Assembly: GCF_004348545.1 (NCBI RefSeq) | Contig: NZ_SMKL01000008.1 | Span: 62,001 to 126,000 of the forward strand | Source: Jiangella ureilytica | GTDB lineage: Bacteria > Actinomycetota > Actinomycetes > Jiangellales > Jiangellaceae | Direction: 5' to 3' | Length of the DNA stretch: 64,000 bases | Shown: positions 16,313-24,331 of the stretch, piece after piece | How the letters are laid out: the number at the start of each line of letters is the position of its first letter | Numbering within the stretch: position 1 is the stretch's first letter | Translations under genes and position numbers: made by a program | Notes under the pieces: generated by a model | What the model saw: the letters and a program-made list of their open reading frames with translations, nothing else | Told to the model about the DNA's origin: nothing | Database searches by the model: none

Positions 16313-16699
16313 GTGCCTGCAGATTCGTTAGAGACCAGCGTCCGGCATTGCGAGTTCGTTCTGGGGTCGGACCTACTGCGCTTGCTCGTGGGGAGCGTCC
16401 GGATCTGCCGGGTGTATGTGATCGAAGTGCACGCTATTCGCCGCGACCGACGCGGTGTTCGGGCCAGGATCTCGGCCGCGGTGAGCAATACCGCGCGCAG
16501 TCTGTTGCTACGATTTTAACGTTGACGCGTCGAAGGTCAGAGCATCGGGAGACACGAACCAGTCGAGCACCATCCGCGGCCGCGACCCGACTTCCGCGGT
16601 TGTCTTGACGCAGTTGATGCTTGACGAATCTGTGTCGGTTGATCCTTGACGTGCCGCCCGAGCCGGACGGCATGGGACGCTTCTAAGGTGGAGGAGCAG
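16313..16699. other. non-coding gap (387 bp) with a short repeat shared downstream
   Basis: No convincing gene. Holds ACCCGACTTCCGCGGT at 16585-16600, repeated exactly at 17183-17198, and GATGCTTGAC at 16616-16625, whose inverse GTCAAGCATC occurs twice at 17134 and 17159. Confidence 0.55.
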
Positions 16700-17068
16700 T
16701 TGAGCGAAGATCCTGTGCGAGCACCGGACGTCGCTGCTGCTCGTGTCGCCTCGATCGTGAAACATCGCGACGAGCCGGCCTTCGGCCTCCTGCTGCAGCT
16801 CGCTGACCAACTCTTCGCTGACATAGAATTCGAGCGCCACCTCGCGGAAGGCCTCCGCGGCGAGCCAGCGCTAATCGAACTGTGGGACCTCTGGAGCGGT
16901 GACCAGCGATGGACGCCCTCCGTCTACATCGAAGGCACCGAGGTCGGATGGTTCGACGGGGAACGGCGTCACGTCAAGGTCCATCCGGATCGAGCAGGGG
17001 CCGTTGCAGATTTCGTCCACCGCCTATCTGCCTGGATGTCTAGGCGGGCTGTTCTGAGACCACGCTGA
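16700..17068 (+). CDS. hypothetical protein, element cargo
   Basis: 122 residues from a TTG start at 16700, chosen because GGAGG lies 5 bp upstream; GTG 16688 is an alternative. Helical N-terminal half (VASIVKHRDEPAFGLLLQLAD), then a compact part with WDLWSGDQRWTPSVYIEG and VGWFDGERRHVKVHPD. No known motif recognised. Lower GC and mixed codons like the rest of the cargo. Flanked on both sides by repeat-containing gaps, so it may be a separately acquired cassette. Confidence 0.6.
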   Translation: MSEDPVRAPDVAAARVASIVKHRDEPAFGLLLQLADQLFADIEFERHLAEGLRGEPALIELWDLWSGDQRWTPSVYIEGTEVGWFDGERRHVKVHPDRAGAVADFVHRLSAWMSRRAVLRPR

Positions 17069-17133
17069 CGAGGACGCCGACTGCGCGCCTAGATGCTGGA
17101 AGCCGGACCTTGCGCCTTCCTAGGCATCGCCGT

Positions 17134-17168
17134 GTCAAGCATCAGGTGATACGCGACTGTCAAGCATC
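17134..17168. repeat. iteron-like pair of GTCAAGCATC
   Basis: Two copies of TGTCAAGCATC start 25 bp apart (the 10-mers at 17134 and 17159), with an inverted copy at 16616-16625 and a variant TTGATCCTTGAC near 16638. Spacing and position upstream of a large multi-stem structure suggest a protein-binding or origin region. Confidence 0.5.
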
Positions 17169-17354
17169 GCCCGCGACAGGACACCCGACTTCCGCGGTGC
17201 ATTGCTGGATTGAGCTATTGAGGATCAAGCGGCGCGCTGCGCGCGCCGTGCCCGCCCGGCCGACTGGCCGGGCGTGCGGCCTGGCGGCCGTTCCGGGCCT
17301 TGCCGGCCGTCGGGCACACGGGCGGACAACGCTGAATCGACTATGCACAGTCAC

Positions 17355-17501
17355 GGTTGGAGGCGTCGTCCCCATAGCGGCCATCCTTTGGTCTCCACTC
17401 CACGCGTCAAGGGCGCCTCTGGCGTCACTGCGTGATCGGCTACGCCGACCCTTGACCCGCTCCGCTCCAACCAACGACCGGCAGCTATGGGGCGACGCCT
17501 C
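17355..17501. repeat. nested multi-stem DNA/RNA structure, non-coding
   Basis: Nested complementary segments: GAGGCGTCG-t-CCCCATAG (17360-17377) with CTATGGGGCGACGCCTC (17485-17501), 17 bp with one bulged T; GGTTGGA (17355) with TCCAACC (17466); and GTCAAGGG (17405-17412) with CCCTTGAC (17449-17456). The outer arm overlaps the second pair, so alternative folds exist. The preceding 17215-17340 is a very GC-rich run of short palindromes. No coding sense. Candidate replication origin or structured RNA. Confidence 0.6.
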
Positions 17502-17552
17502 AGAATGAGACGGCGCCCGGGAGAATCACCCACGCACGCAGCCACCAGCGGG

Positions 17553-19124
17553 CTAGCCAAGCATTTCCGCAAACAATTCGGAGGCCCCTTGTTGAGCCTG
17601 CGCCAATCGGACGGCCGTAGTCGCTGTGAGCATTAGCGGATCTTTGTGCTCCGTAACACTCGCATGGACGATTCGATCGATGCCGGCGCCAACCAGCGGC
17701 GCAACGGTCCTAAGGGTTCCCGACATCGCTACCGAGGAGGTTCGGCCGGCGTGGACGATGAGGTTTCTCTGCCTATACAGACGGCGGAACGCGTCCTCCA
17801 GTTGCTGCACGATTCGCGGCAGTATCTTTGCTGGATCTGCGATCAATTCCTTCATTCTTTCCAATGCTGCCATGTGTCGCAAAGCCGGCATATTCAGCGT
17901 GGCGTCGTTCCGAAGTGCCGTCTCAAAGGCGGAAGCCCGAAGCTTGCCATCTCGCATGGCACGAAGTTGGCGGGCGAGATCGTCAGTCATGGACGACGCA
18001 TAAGCATCAGATAGGGCGAGCAGTTCTGATCCCACGTAACTGCACCCAACGATCTGAGCCATCCTCGTGGCGGCTACAACTCGATTGTCAGCATCGCCTG
18101 GACCCACCAGGAGAGACTCAATAGCTGCCCAGCTCCCAGCTAAGGCCGGCACCGCGGGGCCACGGTCCAGTGGCTCCAAGATCTCAAGTGCAGCGTCGAT
18201 CTGAGGTGCGAGCCGCAGCCGAAATATCTCAGCGGTCTTCTCAAGGGAGAGCACCTGCACACGCCTCGGCCCTGGAAGGTAGGATACCGGCTCAGGTTCT
18301 CCCAACATGAAGAATTGTGAATGGAACTCAAGACGCTCGCGCGTGCCGACTCTAAAGCGCGAACTGAGCCGTTCCAGCCACGTCTTGACATCGGCCTGCA
18401 GCGAATAAACATCTCGCGATTGGATATCGAGCAAGAGGCCGCCGGACTGGCGGGGATGCTGCACCAAGGGAAACCATTCGTCAAGCCACTGCGCCGTCTC
18501 AGTGGGCGACAACCAGCAGCTTTCCCTTTCGGCGGGCAGCGCTGGCATGGCATCCACCGGAACGAGGACCTGATAGTTTACTTTGGGGCGGAGTGAGAGC
18601 GAATGGGCTTCGTCGAAAAGATCGGAAAGTGACAATTGATCAGCACGGTATCTAATATGATATGTAAGCCACTTATGTATGAACTGAGAGCTGTAGCCTT
18701 GATCAAGAAGATGGCTGGTGGCCGCGCGGGCGACTACCTCAGGCGGAACATCTTCGCCGGCAACCGCACCAGCCCAGTTGGCCAGGTAGGCCTGACGGGA
18801 TTCCGAGTTGAGAAGAGTCAAGGCCTCTGAATCGTGGCTCTTTGGAACAAAGGCGCGGTTCACGTAAGTGATGATCTGCCCGCGACGAGCCTCCGAGCCA
18901 AGCCCAAGGTCTCTTCGCACGCGCGGTGCCAGCGACTGTCGGAAGTACTTGAGCGAACCTTCGGACAGGGCGCTCTCATGCCTCGCCTGTGCAGCCTCGA
19001 TGAGCTCGTCGATCTCCAACAGCGCGCCGAGCCGCCAGAGTCGGCGAGACCACGGCGTGGCGGCAGCACAGAAGTCCAGCATGCGCTTCGACACATGTTG
19101 TGCGTACGGCTTGTTCTCCAGCAC
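17553..19124 (-). CDS. large ApeA-like HEPN-motif protein, candidate defence factor
   Basis: 523 residues, GTG start at 19124. An uncharacterised N-terminal ~300 residues (mixed helix/strand, no signal peptide) is followed by a helical C-terminal domain with WAAIESLLVG (332-341) and LYRQRNLIVHAG; R453-N454...H458 is the R-x4-H HEPN ribonuclease motif in the IVHAG context typical of ApeA-like HEPN domains. ApeA proteins are known abortive-infection factors against phages, although this protein's N-terminal half is not recognisably the same. Single gene on the minus strand with palindromic DNA on both sides. Function inferred from motif and location. Confidence 0.75.
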   Translation of the reverse strand: MLENKPYAQHVSKRMLDFCAAATPWSRRLWRLGALLEIDELIEAAQARHESALSEGSLKYFRQSLAPRVRRDLGLGSEARRGQIITYVNRAFVPKSHDSEALTLLNSESRQAYLANWAGAVAGEDVPPEVVARAATSHLLDQGYSSQFIHKWLTYHIRYRADQLSLSDLFDEAHSLSLRPKVNYQVLVPVDAMPALPAERESCWLSPTETAQWLDEWFPLVQHPRQSGGLLLDIQSRDVYSLQADVKTWLERLSSRFRVGTRERLEFHSQFFMLGEPEPVSYLPGPRRVQVLSLEKTAEIFRLRLAPQIDAALEILEPLDRGPAVPALAGSWAAIESLLVGPGDADNRVVAATRMAQIVGCSYVGSELLALSDAYASSMTDDLARQLRAMRDGKLRASAFETALRNDATLNMPALRHMAALERMKELIADPAKILPRIVQQLEDAFRRLYRQRNLIVHAGRTSSVAMSGTLRTVAPLVGAGIDRIVHASVTEHKDPLMLTATTAVRLAQAQQGASELFAEMLG

Positions 19125-19265
19125 CTCGAGGGGCTACTCTCTTATCTGACGGGAGGAAGTCGCCTCAGGGCCGCTTCCTCCCTTTCATTTTGGCGTAGCT
19201 GTTCGCCCGCCCAGCGAGAAAGCCCTGGTGAGGGGCCTGCAGCGGGTCTAAGCGGCAGAGTTCGC

Positions 19266-19341
19266 GCATCCACCAGTACGCTCGGCCCGACTAGCGCGAA
19301 GCGTCGCCGTAGGCGATCGGGCCGAGCGTACTGGTGGATGC
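19266..19341. repeat. perfect 25-bp inverted repeat with inner hairpin
   Basis: Arms 19266-19290 and 19317-19341 (beginning GCATCCACCAGTACGCTCGG) are perfectly complementary; the 26-bp interior contains TCGCC-gta-GGCGA (19304-19316), extending the foldback. It lies in a 340-bp gap downstream of two small genes and upstream of the HEPN gene. It could be a terminator, but the arm length also fits a replication origin or protein-recognition site. Confidence 0.9.
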
Positions 19342-19464
19342 AAATCGGCGCAAATTCGATCAAGTTACATGGTACCTGACCTGGGCCGATCTACGGCTGA
19401 CCGTCCATCGTTTACGCATGGATCCCACTGCGACCCCCGTGCGACGGGACCAGCCGGCGCCTCG

Positions 19465-19758
19465 TTAGACGTCGTCGCGGCCAGCTCGTCGCTGGATGCG
19501 TTCGACGGCCTCGCGGATGGCCTCATGCAGTAGATCGGCCTCATGAGTCCCGAGGCGAACCACAGTGCTGCGACCATGACGCGGCACGGTCGCCAGCTCG
19601 ACCCCGGTCGTCGAGCTGTGCGGGCGCACGACGTTGACGCCGAGCACCCAGCGTCCCGAGTCGGCCGGGATCGACTCCACATAGTGCCGGTGGACGGTGT
19701 GGACCCCGGACTCATCGCACCACTTCACCGAGCAGTCCTCCCGGTCAGCGGCGGTCAC
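19465..19758 (-). CDS. hypothetical protein of the element
   Basis: 97 residues. Start overlaps the stop of the upstream gene (ATGA at 19755-19758), indicating coupled translation. Contains the pattern VLGVNVVRPHSSTTGVELA, then RLGTHEADLLHEAIREAVERIQRR, a C-terminal helix. No known domain recognised; a small beta-rich N-terminus with Cys and His (CSVKWCDESGVH) might bind a metal. Confidence 0.7.
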   Translation of the reverse strand: MTAADREDCSVKWCDESGVHTVHRHYVESIPADSGRWVLGVNVVRPHSSTTGVELATVPRHGRSTVVRLGTHEADLLHEAIREAVERIQRRAGRDDV

Positions 19759-20279
19759 GAGGGATCCTCGGTCTCGGCGCGCTGGATCTTGCGCAGATCA
19801 CGGACGACGGACTCCAGCTCGCCCAGCGTCACACCCGTCTCGGCCAGCACACCGGCGACGCGGTCGAACACTTGGCGGTGGGCCTGGCGGGTGAGTTCGT
19901 AGCCGTCCTGCGGGTAGAGCACCCCCGGCTTCATCAGCTCCAGGCCGCCGACACGCTCGACCATGCGATTGAGCTGTTCGACGATCTCGACATCGGTCGC
20001 GCCGGGTAGGTATCGCTCCCGCACGTTGGCAAGCAGCTTCGGCGTCCACATCGCCTGCTGCGCGACGTCGGCGATGCGCACCAGGTCGGCGGCGAGCCGG
20101 CGGGCCTCCTTCGGGAGCAGATCGAACTGCGCGTACATGTCGGTATCGAACGGCTTGATCTCCACATCGATATGGGCATCGCCGTGCAGGATGTGCGCGA
20201 CCATCTCGCCGACGCCCTCTTCGACGAAGGGTGCGCGGGTGATGATCTCTCGGGGATCGGGTTCGGGTAGCTTGACCAC
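19755..20279 (-). CDS. hypothetical protein of the element
   Basis: 174 residues, GTG start at 20279 with AGGGAGAG upstream. Predominantly helical: KEARRLAADLVRIADVAQQAMW in the middle and a C-terminal VLAETGVTLGELESVVRDLRK. No transmembrane segment or catalytic motif seen. First gene of a two-gene unit reading away from attR. High GC like the chromosome, unlike the HEPN cargo, suggesting it belongs to the element's older backbone. Confidence 0.75.
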   Translation of the reverse strand: MVKLPEPDPREIITRAPFVEEGVGEMVAHILHGDAHIDVEIKPFDTDMYAQFDLLPKEARRLAADLVRIADVAQQAMWTPKLLANVRERYLPGATDVEIVEQLNRMVERVGGLELMKPGVLYPQDGYELTRQAHRQVFDRVAGVLAETGVTLGELESVVRDLRKIQRAETEDPS

Positions 20280-20529
20280 GGGTCTCTCCCTGCTAGTTCA
20301 GGTTGGGATCAAGTCCCCGGACCGGTGTTGGCGCACCGGCCGGGGGCGACTAACTGATGAGGACACGCAGGCACCGGGCGGGCCACGTGGCCGCGCAGCG
20401 ACGAGGCAGCCAAGAGGCATCAGAACCCGCACCACCCGCGGACACGGGCCGGTATCAGCCGCCATGCTGACCTGCGCAGATGAACCACCAACGGCAACGG
20501 ACGACAGCGGACGGGAAGCCCGATCCGCA
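20280..20529. other. leader region of the two-gene unit, up to attR
   Basis: 250 bp without a convincing gene. It contains an interrupted GC-rich hairpin at about 20315-20347 (CCCCGG-ACCGGTG ... CACCGG-CCGGGG), which would lie in the 5' leader or promoter of the minus-strand unit. Confidence 0.45.
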
Positions 20530-20578
20530 CTGTCAAGGCGGAGGTCGCGGGTTCAAGTCCCGTCAGGACCGCCAGCAA
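20530..20578 (+). repeat. attR, 49-bp direct repeat
   Basis: Exact copy of 10555-10603, a tRNA-Asp 3' half without the 5' half, hence not a functional tRNA. It marks the right end of the element. Confidence 0.95.
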
Positions 20579-20584
20579 CACCAG

Positions 20585-20610
20585 CAGCTCAGAGGTCATC
20601 CTCTGAGCTG
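20585..20610 (+). terminator. host copy of the tRNA-Asp terminator
   Basis: The CAGCTCAGAGG / CCTCTGAGCTG stem with loop TCAT differs from the attL-side copy in loop and tail (TTCTC versus TTTTC). Lying outside attR, this is probably the original chromosomal terminator. Confidence 0.75.
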
Positions 20611-20669
20611 TTCTCGTTTCCGGGGACGGATGAATCCCGCGGCGATGCCGCGGACCGGCGAGTCTGCGC

Positions 20670-21611
20670 TCAGGGACGGAAGGTCGCGCGATAGGCGGTC
20701 GGGCTGACGCCGACGGCGGCGTGGAAGTGCCGGCGCAGGGTCGTCGCCGTTCCCATGCCACAGCGGACGGCGATCTGTTCGACCGAGGCGTCGGTGCGTT
20801 CGAGCAGCTCCTGGGCGCGGGCGATCCGCTGCTGCTGGAGCCAGGTCAGCGGTGCGACCCGGAGCTCGGCCCGCATGCGCCGGGCCAGCTGACGGCTGCT
20901 CAGCCCGGCCTCGCGGGCGAGGTCCTGGACGGTCAGCGGCTGGTCGAGCCGGCGCCGGGCCCACTCGAGGGCGGGCGCGATGCCGCCGGCGGCACGGGGA
21001 ACCGCCGGAGGGGCGATGAACTGCGCCTGGCCCCCCGGCCGGTGCGCCGGGACCACGAGCCGCCGGGCGAGCCCGTTGGCCGCCGCGGCACCGAAGTCGC
21101 GGCGGACGACGTGCAGGCAGAGGTCCAGCGCCGCCGTCTTGCCCGCCGAGGTGAGCACGTCGCCGTCGTCGATGTAGAGGACGTCGGCGCGCACGTCGAT
21201 GCGCGGGTAGCGGCGGGCGAGGTCGTCGGCGTGCATCCAGTGCGTGGCCGCGGGCCGCCCGTCGAGCAGGCCGGCGGCGGCGAGCACGAACGCGCCAGTG
21301 CAGAGCGAGGCGATCCGGACGCCGCCGTCGTGCGCGGCACGCAGGGCGGCGAGGAGGTGCGGGTCCGGCTCCGCGCCCGGGTCGGTGGTCGACGGGACGA
21401 CGACGGTGTCGGCCTCGGCGAGCGCGGCGAAGCCGGTGCTGCGCGCCGCCGGGAACCACGGGCTCGGCGCGGCGTCGGGCGTGCAGACCACGAAGTCGTA
21501 CCAGTCCCCCGACGGCGACAGGTCCGACCGGTCGACACCGAAGATCTCCGCGGCGATGGCGGCCTCGTAGAGCATCGTGGTCCGGTGGGCCGTGAGCGCG
21601 ATCCGGTGCAT
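20670..21611 (-). CDS. GlxA-family transcriptional regulator (DJ-1/PfpI + AraC HTH)
   Basis: 313 residues. An N-terminal DJ-1/PfpI-like domain (~1-170) with the nucleophile-elbow-like SLCTGAF, then a C-terminal AraC/XylS DNA-binding domain (~205-313) with LAREAGLSSRQLARRMR and GVSPTAYRATF. ATG at 21611 was chosen as the first codon of the conserved domain. It is divergent from the saccharopine-dehydrogenase-like gene with a 72-bp gap, so it probably controls it. First chromosomal gene beyond attR. Confidence 0.92.
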   Translation of the reverse strand: MHRIALTAHRTTMLYEAAIAAEIFGVDRSDLSPSGDWYDFVVCTPDAAPSPWFPAARSTGFAALAEADTVVVPSTTDPGAEPDPHLLAALRAAHDGGVRIASLCTGAFVLAAAGLLDGRPAATHWMHADDLARRYPRIDVRADVLYIDDGDVLTSAGKTAALDLCLHVVRRDFGAAAANGLARRLVVPAHRPGGQAQFIAPPAVPRAAGGIAPALEWARRRLDQPLTVQDLAREAGLSSRQLARRMRAELRVAPLTWLQQQRIARAQELLERTDASVEQIAVRCGMGTATTLRRHFHAAVGVSPTAYRATFRP

Positions 21612-21683
21612 GTCCGAAACTGTACGACCGACGTCAGATCGGACGCTCACTCTCGACCGGGAAAGCCGCCGACGATAGGCGGC

Positions 21684-22778
21684 ATGGACACCTCCGCGCG
21701 GGTGCTGGTCTACGGCGCCTACGGCCACACCGGCCGCTTCGTGGTCGACGAGCTCCTGCGCCGCGGGCTGACGCCGGTGCTGTCGGGCCGGAGCGCGGCC
21801 GGCCTCGACCTCGTGGCCGGCCGCTGGCCGGGCGTCGAGCAGCGGCCCGCGGCGGTCGACGACCCCGTCGCGCTGCGCCGGGCGCTCGCCGGCACCGCCG
21901 CCGTCGTCAACTGCGCGGGCCCGTTCGCCGACACCGCACTGCCAGTGGCGACGGCGGCCGTGGCGGCCGGCGTGCACTACCTCGACCTGACCGCCGAGCA
22001 GGCCGCCGTGCAGGCCCTCCACACCGCGCTGGGCGACGCCGCACGGGCCGCGGGTGTCGCCGTCGTGCCGGCGATGGCGTTCTACGGCGGGCTCGCCGAT
22101 CTGCTGGCGACGGCGGCACTGTCCGGCCCGGACGACTCGGACGGCGAAGGCGGCGGCGACGGCCGCTGCGGCGGCGAGGCCGACGAGATCACCGTCGTCA
22201 TCGCACTGGACCGCTGGTGGCCGACCGCCGGCACCCGCATCACCGGCCGCCGCAACACGGTGCCTCGGCTGATCGTGACCGGCGGCACGCTGGCGTCGCT
22301 GCCGGACCAGGCCCCCACCACGACCTGGATCTTCCCAGCGCCGTTCGGGCCGCAGCCGGTGGTCGCGATGCCGTTCTCCGAGGTCATCACGATCGCGCGG
22401 CACGTGCGGGTGGGTGAGCTGCGCACGTACCTCAGCGCGGCGCCGCTGGCCGACCTGCGCGACCCGGACACGCCGCCGCCGTCGCCCGCGGACGAGTCCG
22501 GCCGCTCCGCCCAGCGCTTCGTCGTCGACGTCGTCGTCCGCCGGGACGGCCGCGACCGCATGGTGTCGGCGTCGGGCCGCGACATCTACGCCGTCAGCGC
22601 CCCGATCGTCGCCGAGGGCGTGGAGCGACTCCTCAGCGGCCGGGCCTTGACGACCGGCGTCGCCTCGCCCGGCGAGATCTTCGCCGCCGGCGACGTCCTG
22701 GCCGCCCTGTCCGCGCCCGGCAGCGAGTACCTCAGCCTCTCGAGCGCTGGGCCGCAGGTCCCTCGGGCGACGCCGTGA
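21684..22778 (+). CDS. saccharopine dehydrogenase-like NAD(P)-binding protein
   Basis: 364 residues. A Rossmann N-terminus VLVYGAYGHTGRFVVDELLRRG (motif GxYGxTG at ~10-16) and AAVVNCAGPFADTA as in the SDH-like oxidoreductase family; the rest is a catalytic-type domain. A Gly/Asp-rich insertion (DDSDGEGGGDG) near residue 155 may be a surface loop. Cytoplasmic oxidoreductase of unknown substrate. Its 3' end overlaps the convergent SnoaL-like gene by 47 bp. Confidence 0.85.
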   Translation: MDTSARVLVYGAYGHTGRFVVDELLRRGLTPVLSGRSAAGLDLVAGRWPGVEQRPAAVDDPVALRRALAGTAAVVNCAGPFADTALPVATAAVAAGVHYLDLTAEQAAVQALHTALGDAARAAGVAVVPAMAFYGGLADLLATAALSGPDDSDGEGGGDGRCGGEADEITVVIALDRWWPTAGTRITGRRNTVPRLIVTGGTLASLPDQAPTTTWIFPAPFGPQPVVAMPFSEVITIARHVRVGELRTYLSAAPLADLRDPDTPPPSPADESGRSAQRFVVDVVVRRDGRDRMVSASGRDIYAVSAPIVAEGVERLLSGRALTTGVASPGEIFAAGDVLAALSAPGSEYLSLSSAGPQVPRATP

Positions 22779-23172
22779 GCTGGCGCATCAGGCCGGCGTC
22801 GTCGCGGACGGCCCAGTGTTCGACGCCCTTGCCGCCGGCGAAGCGGATGAGGTGCATCTGGCGGTAGCTGAACGACCGGCCGGTGGGCGCGATGCCGAAG
22901 TAGTCGCCGACGTGGCGGCCGCTGTGGGTGCAGTGGATCGCGACGGTGTCGCCCTCGGCCAGCGCCTGGTGCACGGTCCATTTCTGGTCGGCGAAGGCGC
23001 CCGCGAGCAGGTGCATGTAGAACGCGACGCTGCCGAGGCCCGGCGGTGTGCCGGGCGGTGCCTCGTGGTTGACGAACTCGTCGCTGATGAGCTCGGCCAG
23101 GGCCGTCTCGTCGTTCGCCGGGAAGATCTCCTCCAGCACGCGGCAGGCGCTCTCTTTGATGTCCGTGGTCAT
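22732..23172 (-). CDS. SnoaL/NTF2-like polyketide-cyclase-fold protein
   Basis: 146 residues. Ester-cyclase-type SnoaL fold: NHEAPPGTPPG, a central IHCTHSGRHVGDYFGIAPTG and the closing IRFAGGKGVEHWAVRDD. The ATG at 23172 has a G-rich Shine-Dalgarno upstream. These proteins include cyclases and many uncharacterised small-molecule enzymes. Divergent from a TetR gene, which is its likely regulator. Confidence 0.88.
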   Translation of the reverse strand: MTTDIKESACRVLEEIFPANDETALAELISDEFVNHEAPPGTPPGLGSVAFYMHLLAGAFADQKWTVHQALAEGDTVAIHCTHSGRHVGDYFGIAPTGRSFSYRQMHLIRFAGGKGVEHWAVRDDAGLMRQLTASPEGPAAQRSRG

Positions 23173-23243
23173 GACGGCCCCCCGTCCCTCCACCGGCGTG
23201 TCGGCCGGTTCAGCATGAATTCGTGACAGTATCATTCTCCTCA

Positions 23244-23912
23244 ATGTCGGAGATGGCAAGACCCAAGCGTCGCTACGACTCGACCAGCCGCCGCGCCCGC
23301 GCCGCCGAGACCCGGACCCGCATCGTCGAGGCGGCCGGCCGCGTCTTCGTCGAGCTGGGCTATGCGCGGGCGACGATCCCGCGCATCGCCGCCGAGGCGG
23401 GCGTCGCGGTCGAGACGGTCTACCGCTCGGCGACGGGCAAGGCCGGCCTGCTCGAGGCGGCCGTCCTGGCGGCCGTCGCGGGCGGGGTGGAACGCGCGGA
23501 CGTGCCGGTCGAGGAACGGCCCGCGATCCGGCGGATCATCGACGAGCCCGACCCGCGGCGGCAGCTGCGGATGTACGCGGCGACGCAGCCGGGCATCTGG
23601 AGCCGGGTCGGGCCGCTGCTGCGGGTCCTCGACGCGGCCGCCGCGACCGACGAGGTGCTGGAGGCGCTGCGCACCCAGCAGGCGGAGTTCCGGCACGCGG
23701 GGCTGCGCCGGTTCGCCGGCCTGCTGGAGTCGCGCGGGGCGCTGCGGCCGGACGTGCCCGCCGACCGCGCGGCCGACATCATCTGGACCGTCTGCGCGCA
23801 GGCCGGCTACGACGCGTTCGTCCTGGCCCGAGGCTGGACACACGACGAGTACGAGCGCTGGATCGGCGACACCCTCATCCACGCCCTGCTCCCGCAGAAC
23901 GACGCCGACTGA
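23244..23912 (+). CDS. TetR-family transcriptional regulator
   Basis: 222 residues from ATG 23244 (ATG 23253 and GTG 23223 are alternatives; none has a clear ribosome-binding site). An N-terminal HTH (RIVEAAGRVFVELGYARATIPRIAAEAGVAVETVYR, given in parts: AAGRVFVELGY and IAAEAGVAVETVYR) is followed by a helical ligand domain. Divergent from the SnoaL-like gene with a 71-bp gap. Confidence 0.9.
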   Translation: MSEMARPKRRYDSTSRRARAAETRTRIVEAAGRVFVELGYARATIPRIAAEAGVAVETVYRSATGKAGLLEAAVLAAVAGGVERADVPVEERPAIRRIIDEPDPRRQLRMYAATQPGIWSRVGPLLRVLDAAAATDEVLEALRTQQAEFRHAGLRRFAGLLESRGALRPDVPADRAADIIWTVCAQAGYDAFVLARGWTHDEYERWIGDTLIHALLPQNDAD

Positions 23913-23929
23913 CAGCTGGGGTCACCCGA

Positions 23930-24331
23930 GTGAGCAGGACGGGCTGGGACAACGAGGCCTGGGAGCGGATCGCCGACCCCGACCGAATCTGGTCGGCGTT
24001 CGACCGGCAGTACCGATGCCGCCCGGATAAATCCGGTGACCCGGCCGGCCGTCGTGGATCCGGCGGCCTCGGCGACCGTCGCCCGGTCACCGGTCTTCGC
24101 CCTGTCACCGGTCATCGCGCGCGACGCCCGCGGCTTCGACCTGGAGAAGACCGCCGCCGGCGGCTGGTCCTCGACGCGTTCACGGAGGCGTTCGCCGAGG
24201 GGACCCGGCTGGACGTCCTCGACAGGCAGCACGTGGCTCGTTGGTTCTGGCCGCACCGGCAGGAGCGGCTCGGGGAGCCCTGGCGCGTCGAGCCGTTCCC
24301 CGGCGGCGACCGTGAACTCTGTGGATACCCG
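23930..24331 (+). pseudogene. frameshifted DUF2716-like remnant
   Basis: Pieces of one protein lie in two frames. WERIADPDRIWSAFDRQYRC (from GTG 23930) is followed by PAVVDPAASATVARSPVFAL in another frame (from ~24039), then GTRLDVLDRQHVARWFWPH and FPGGD back in the first frame. This order and the LDxQH / FPxGDY-like blocks match DUF2716 proteins, but the conserved C-terminal GHPWEQ block is absent. The remnant ends at a perfect palindrome. A small intact gene in the first frame cannot be ruled out. Confidence 0.55.

Larger units (their letters stand above)
10555..20578. mobile_element. integrated pSAM2/AICE-like element at tRNA-Asp, transfer genes not seen
   Basis: Bounded by 49-bp perfect direct repeats (10555-10603 and 20530-20578) made from the tRNA-Asp 3' half. 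Inside, next to one end, lie int, xis and rep on the minus strand in coupled order, then a small zinc-binding protein, and a divergent GntR regulator: the standard replication/integration module of actinomycete integrative and conjugative elements. No FtsK/TraB-like pump, Spd proteins or primase-polymerase was found. About 5 kb of cargo with lower GC and less regular codon use (15.3-19.4 kb) includes two HEPN-motif proteins. The element is either mobilised in trans or has lost transfer. Confidence 0.88.

Noticed and set aside
17110-17508. Open frame of 132 codons across the multi-stem region
   Set aside because: No codon bias, no ribosome-binding site, and the sequence is dominated by inverted repeats.
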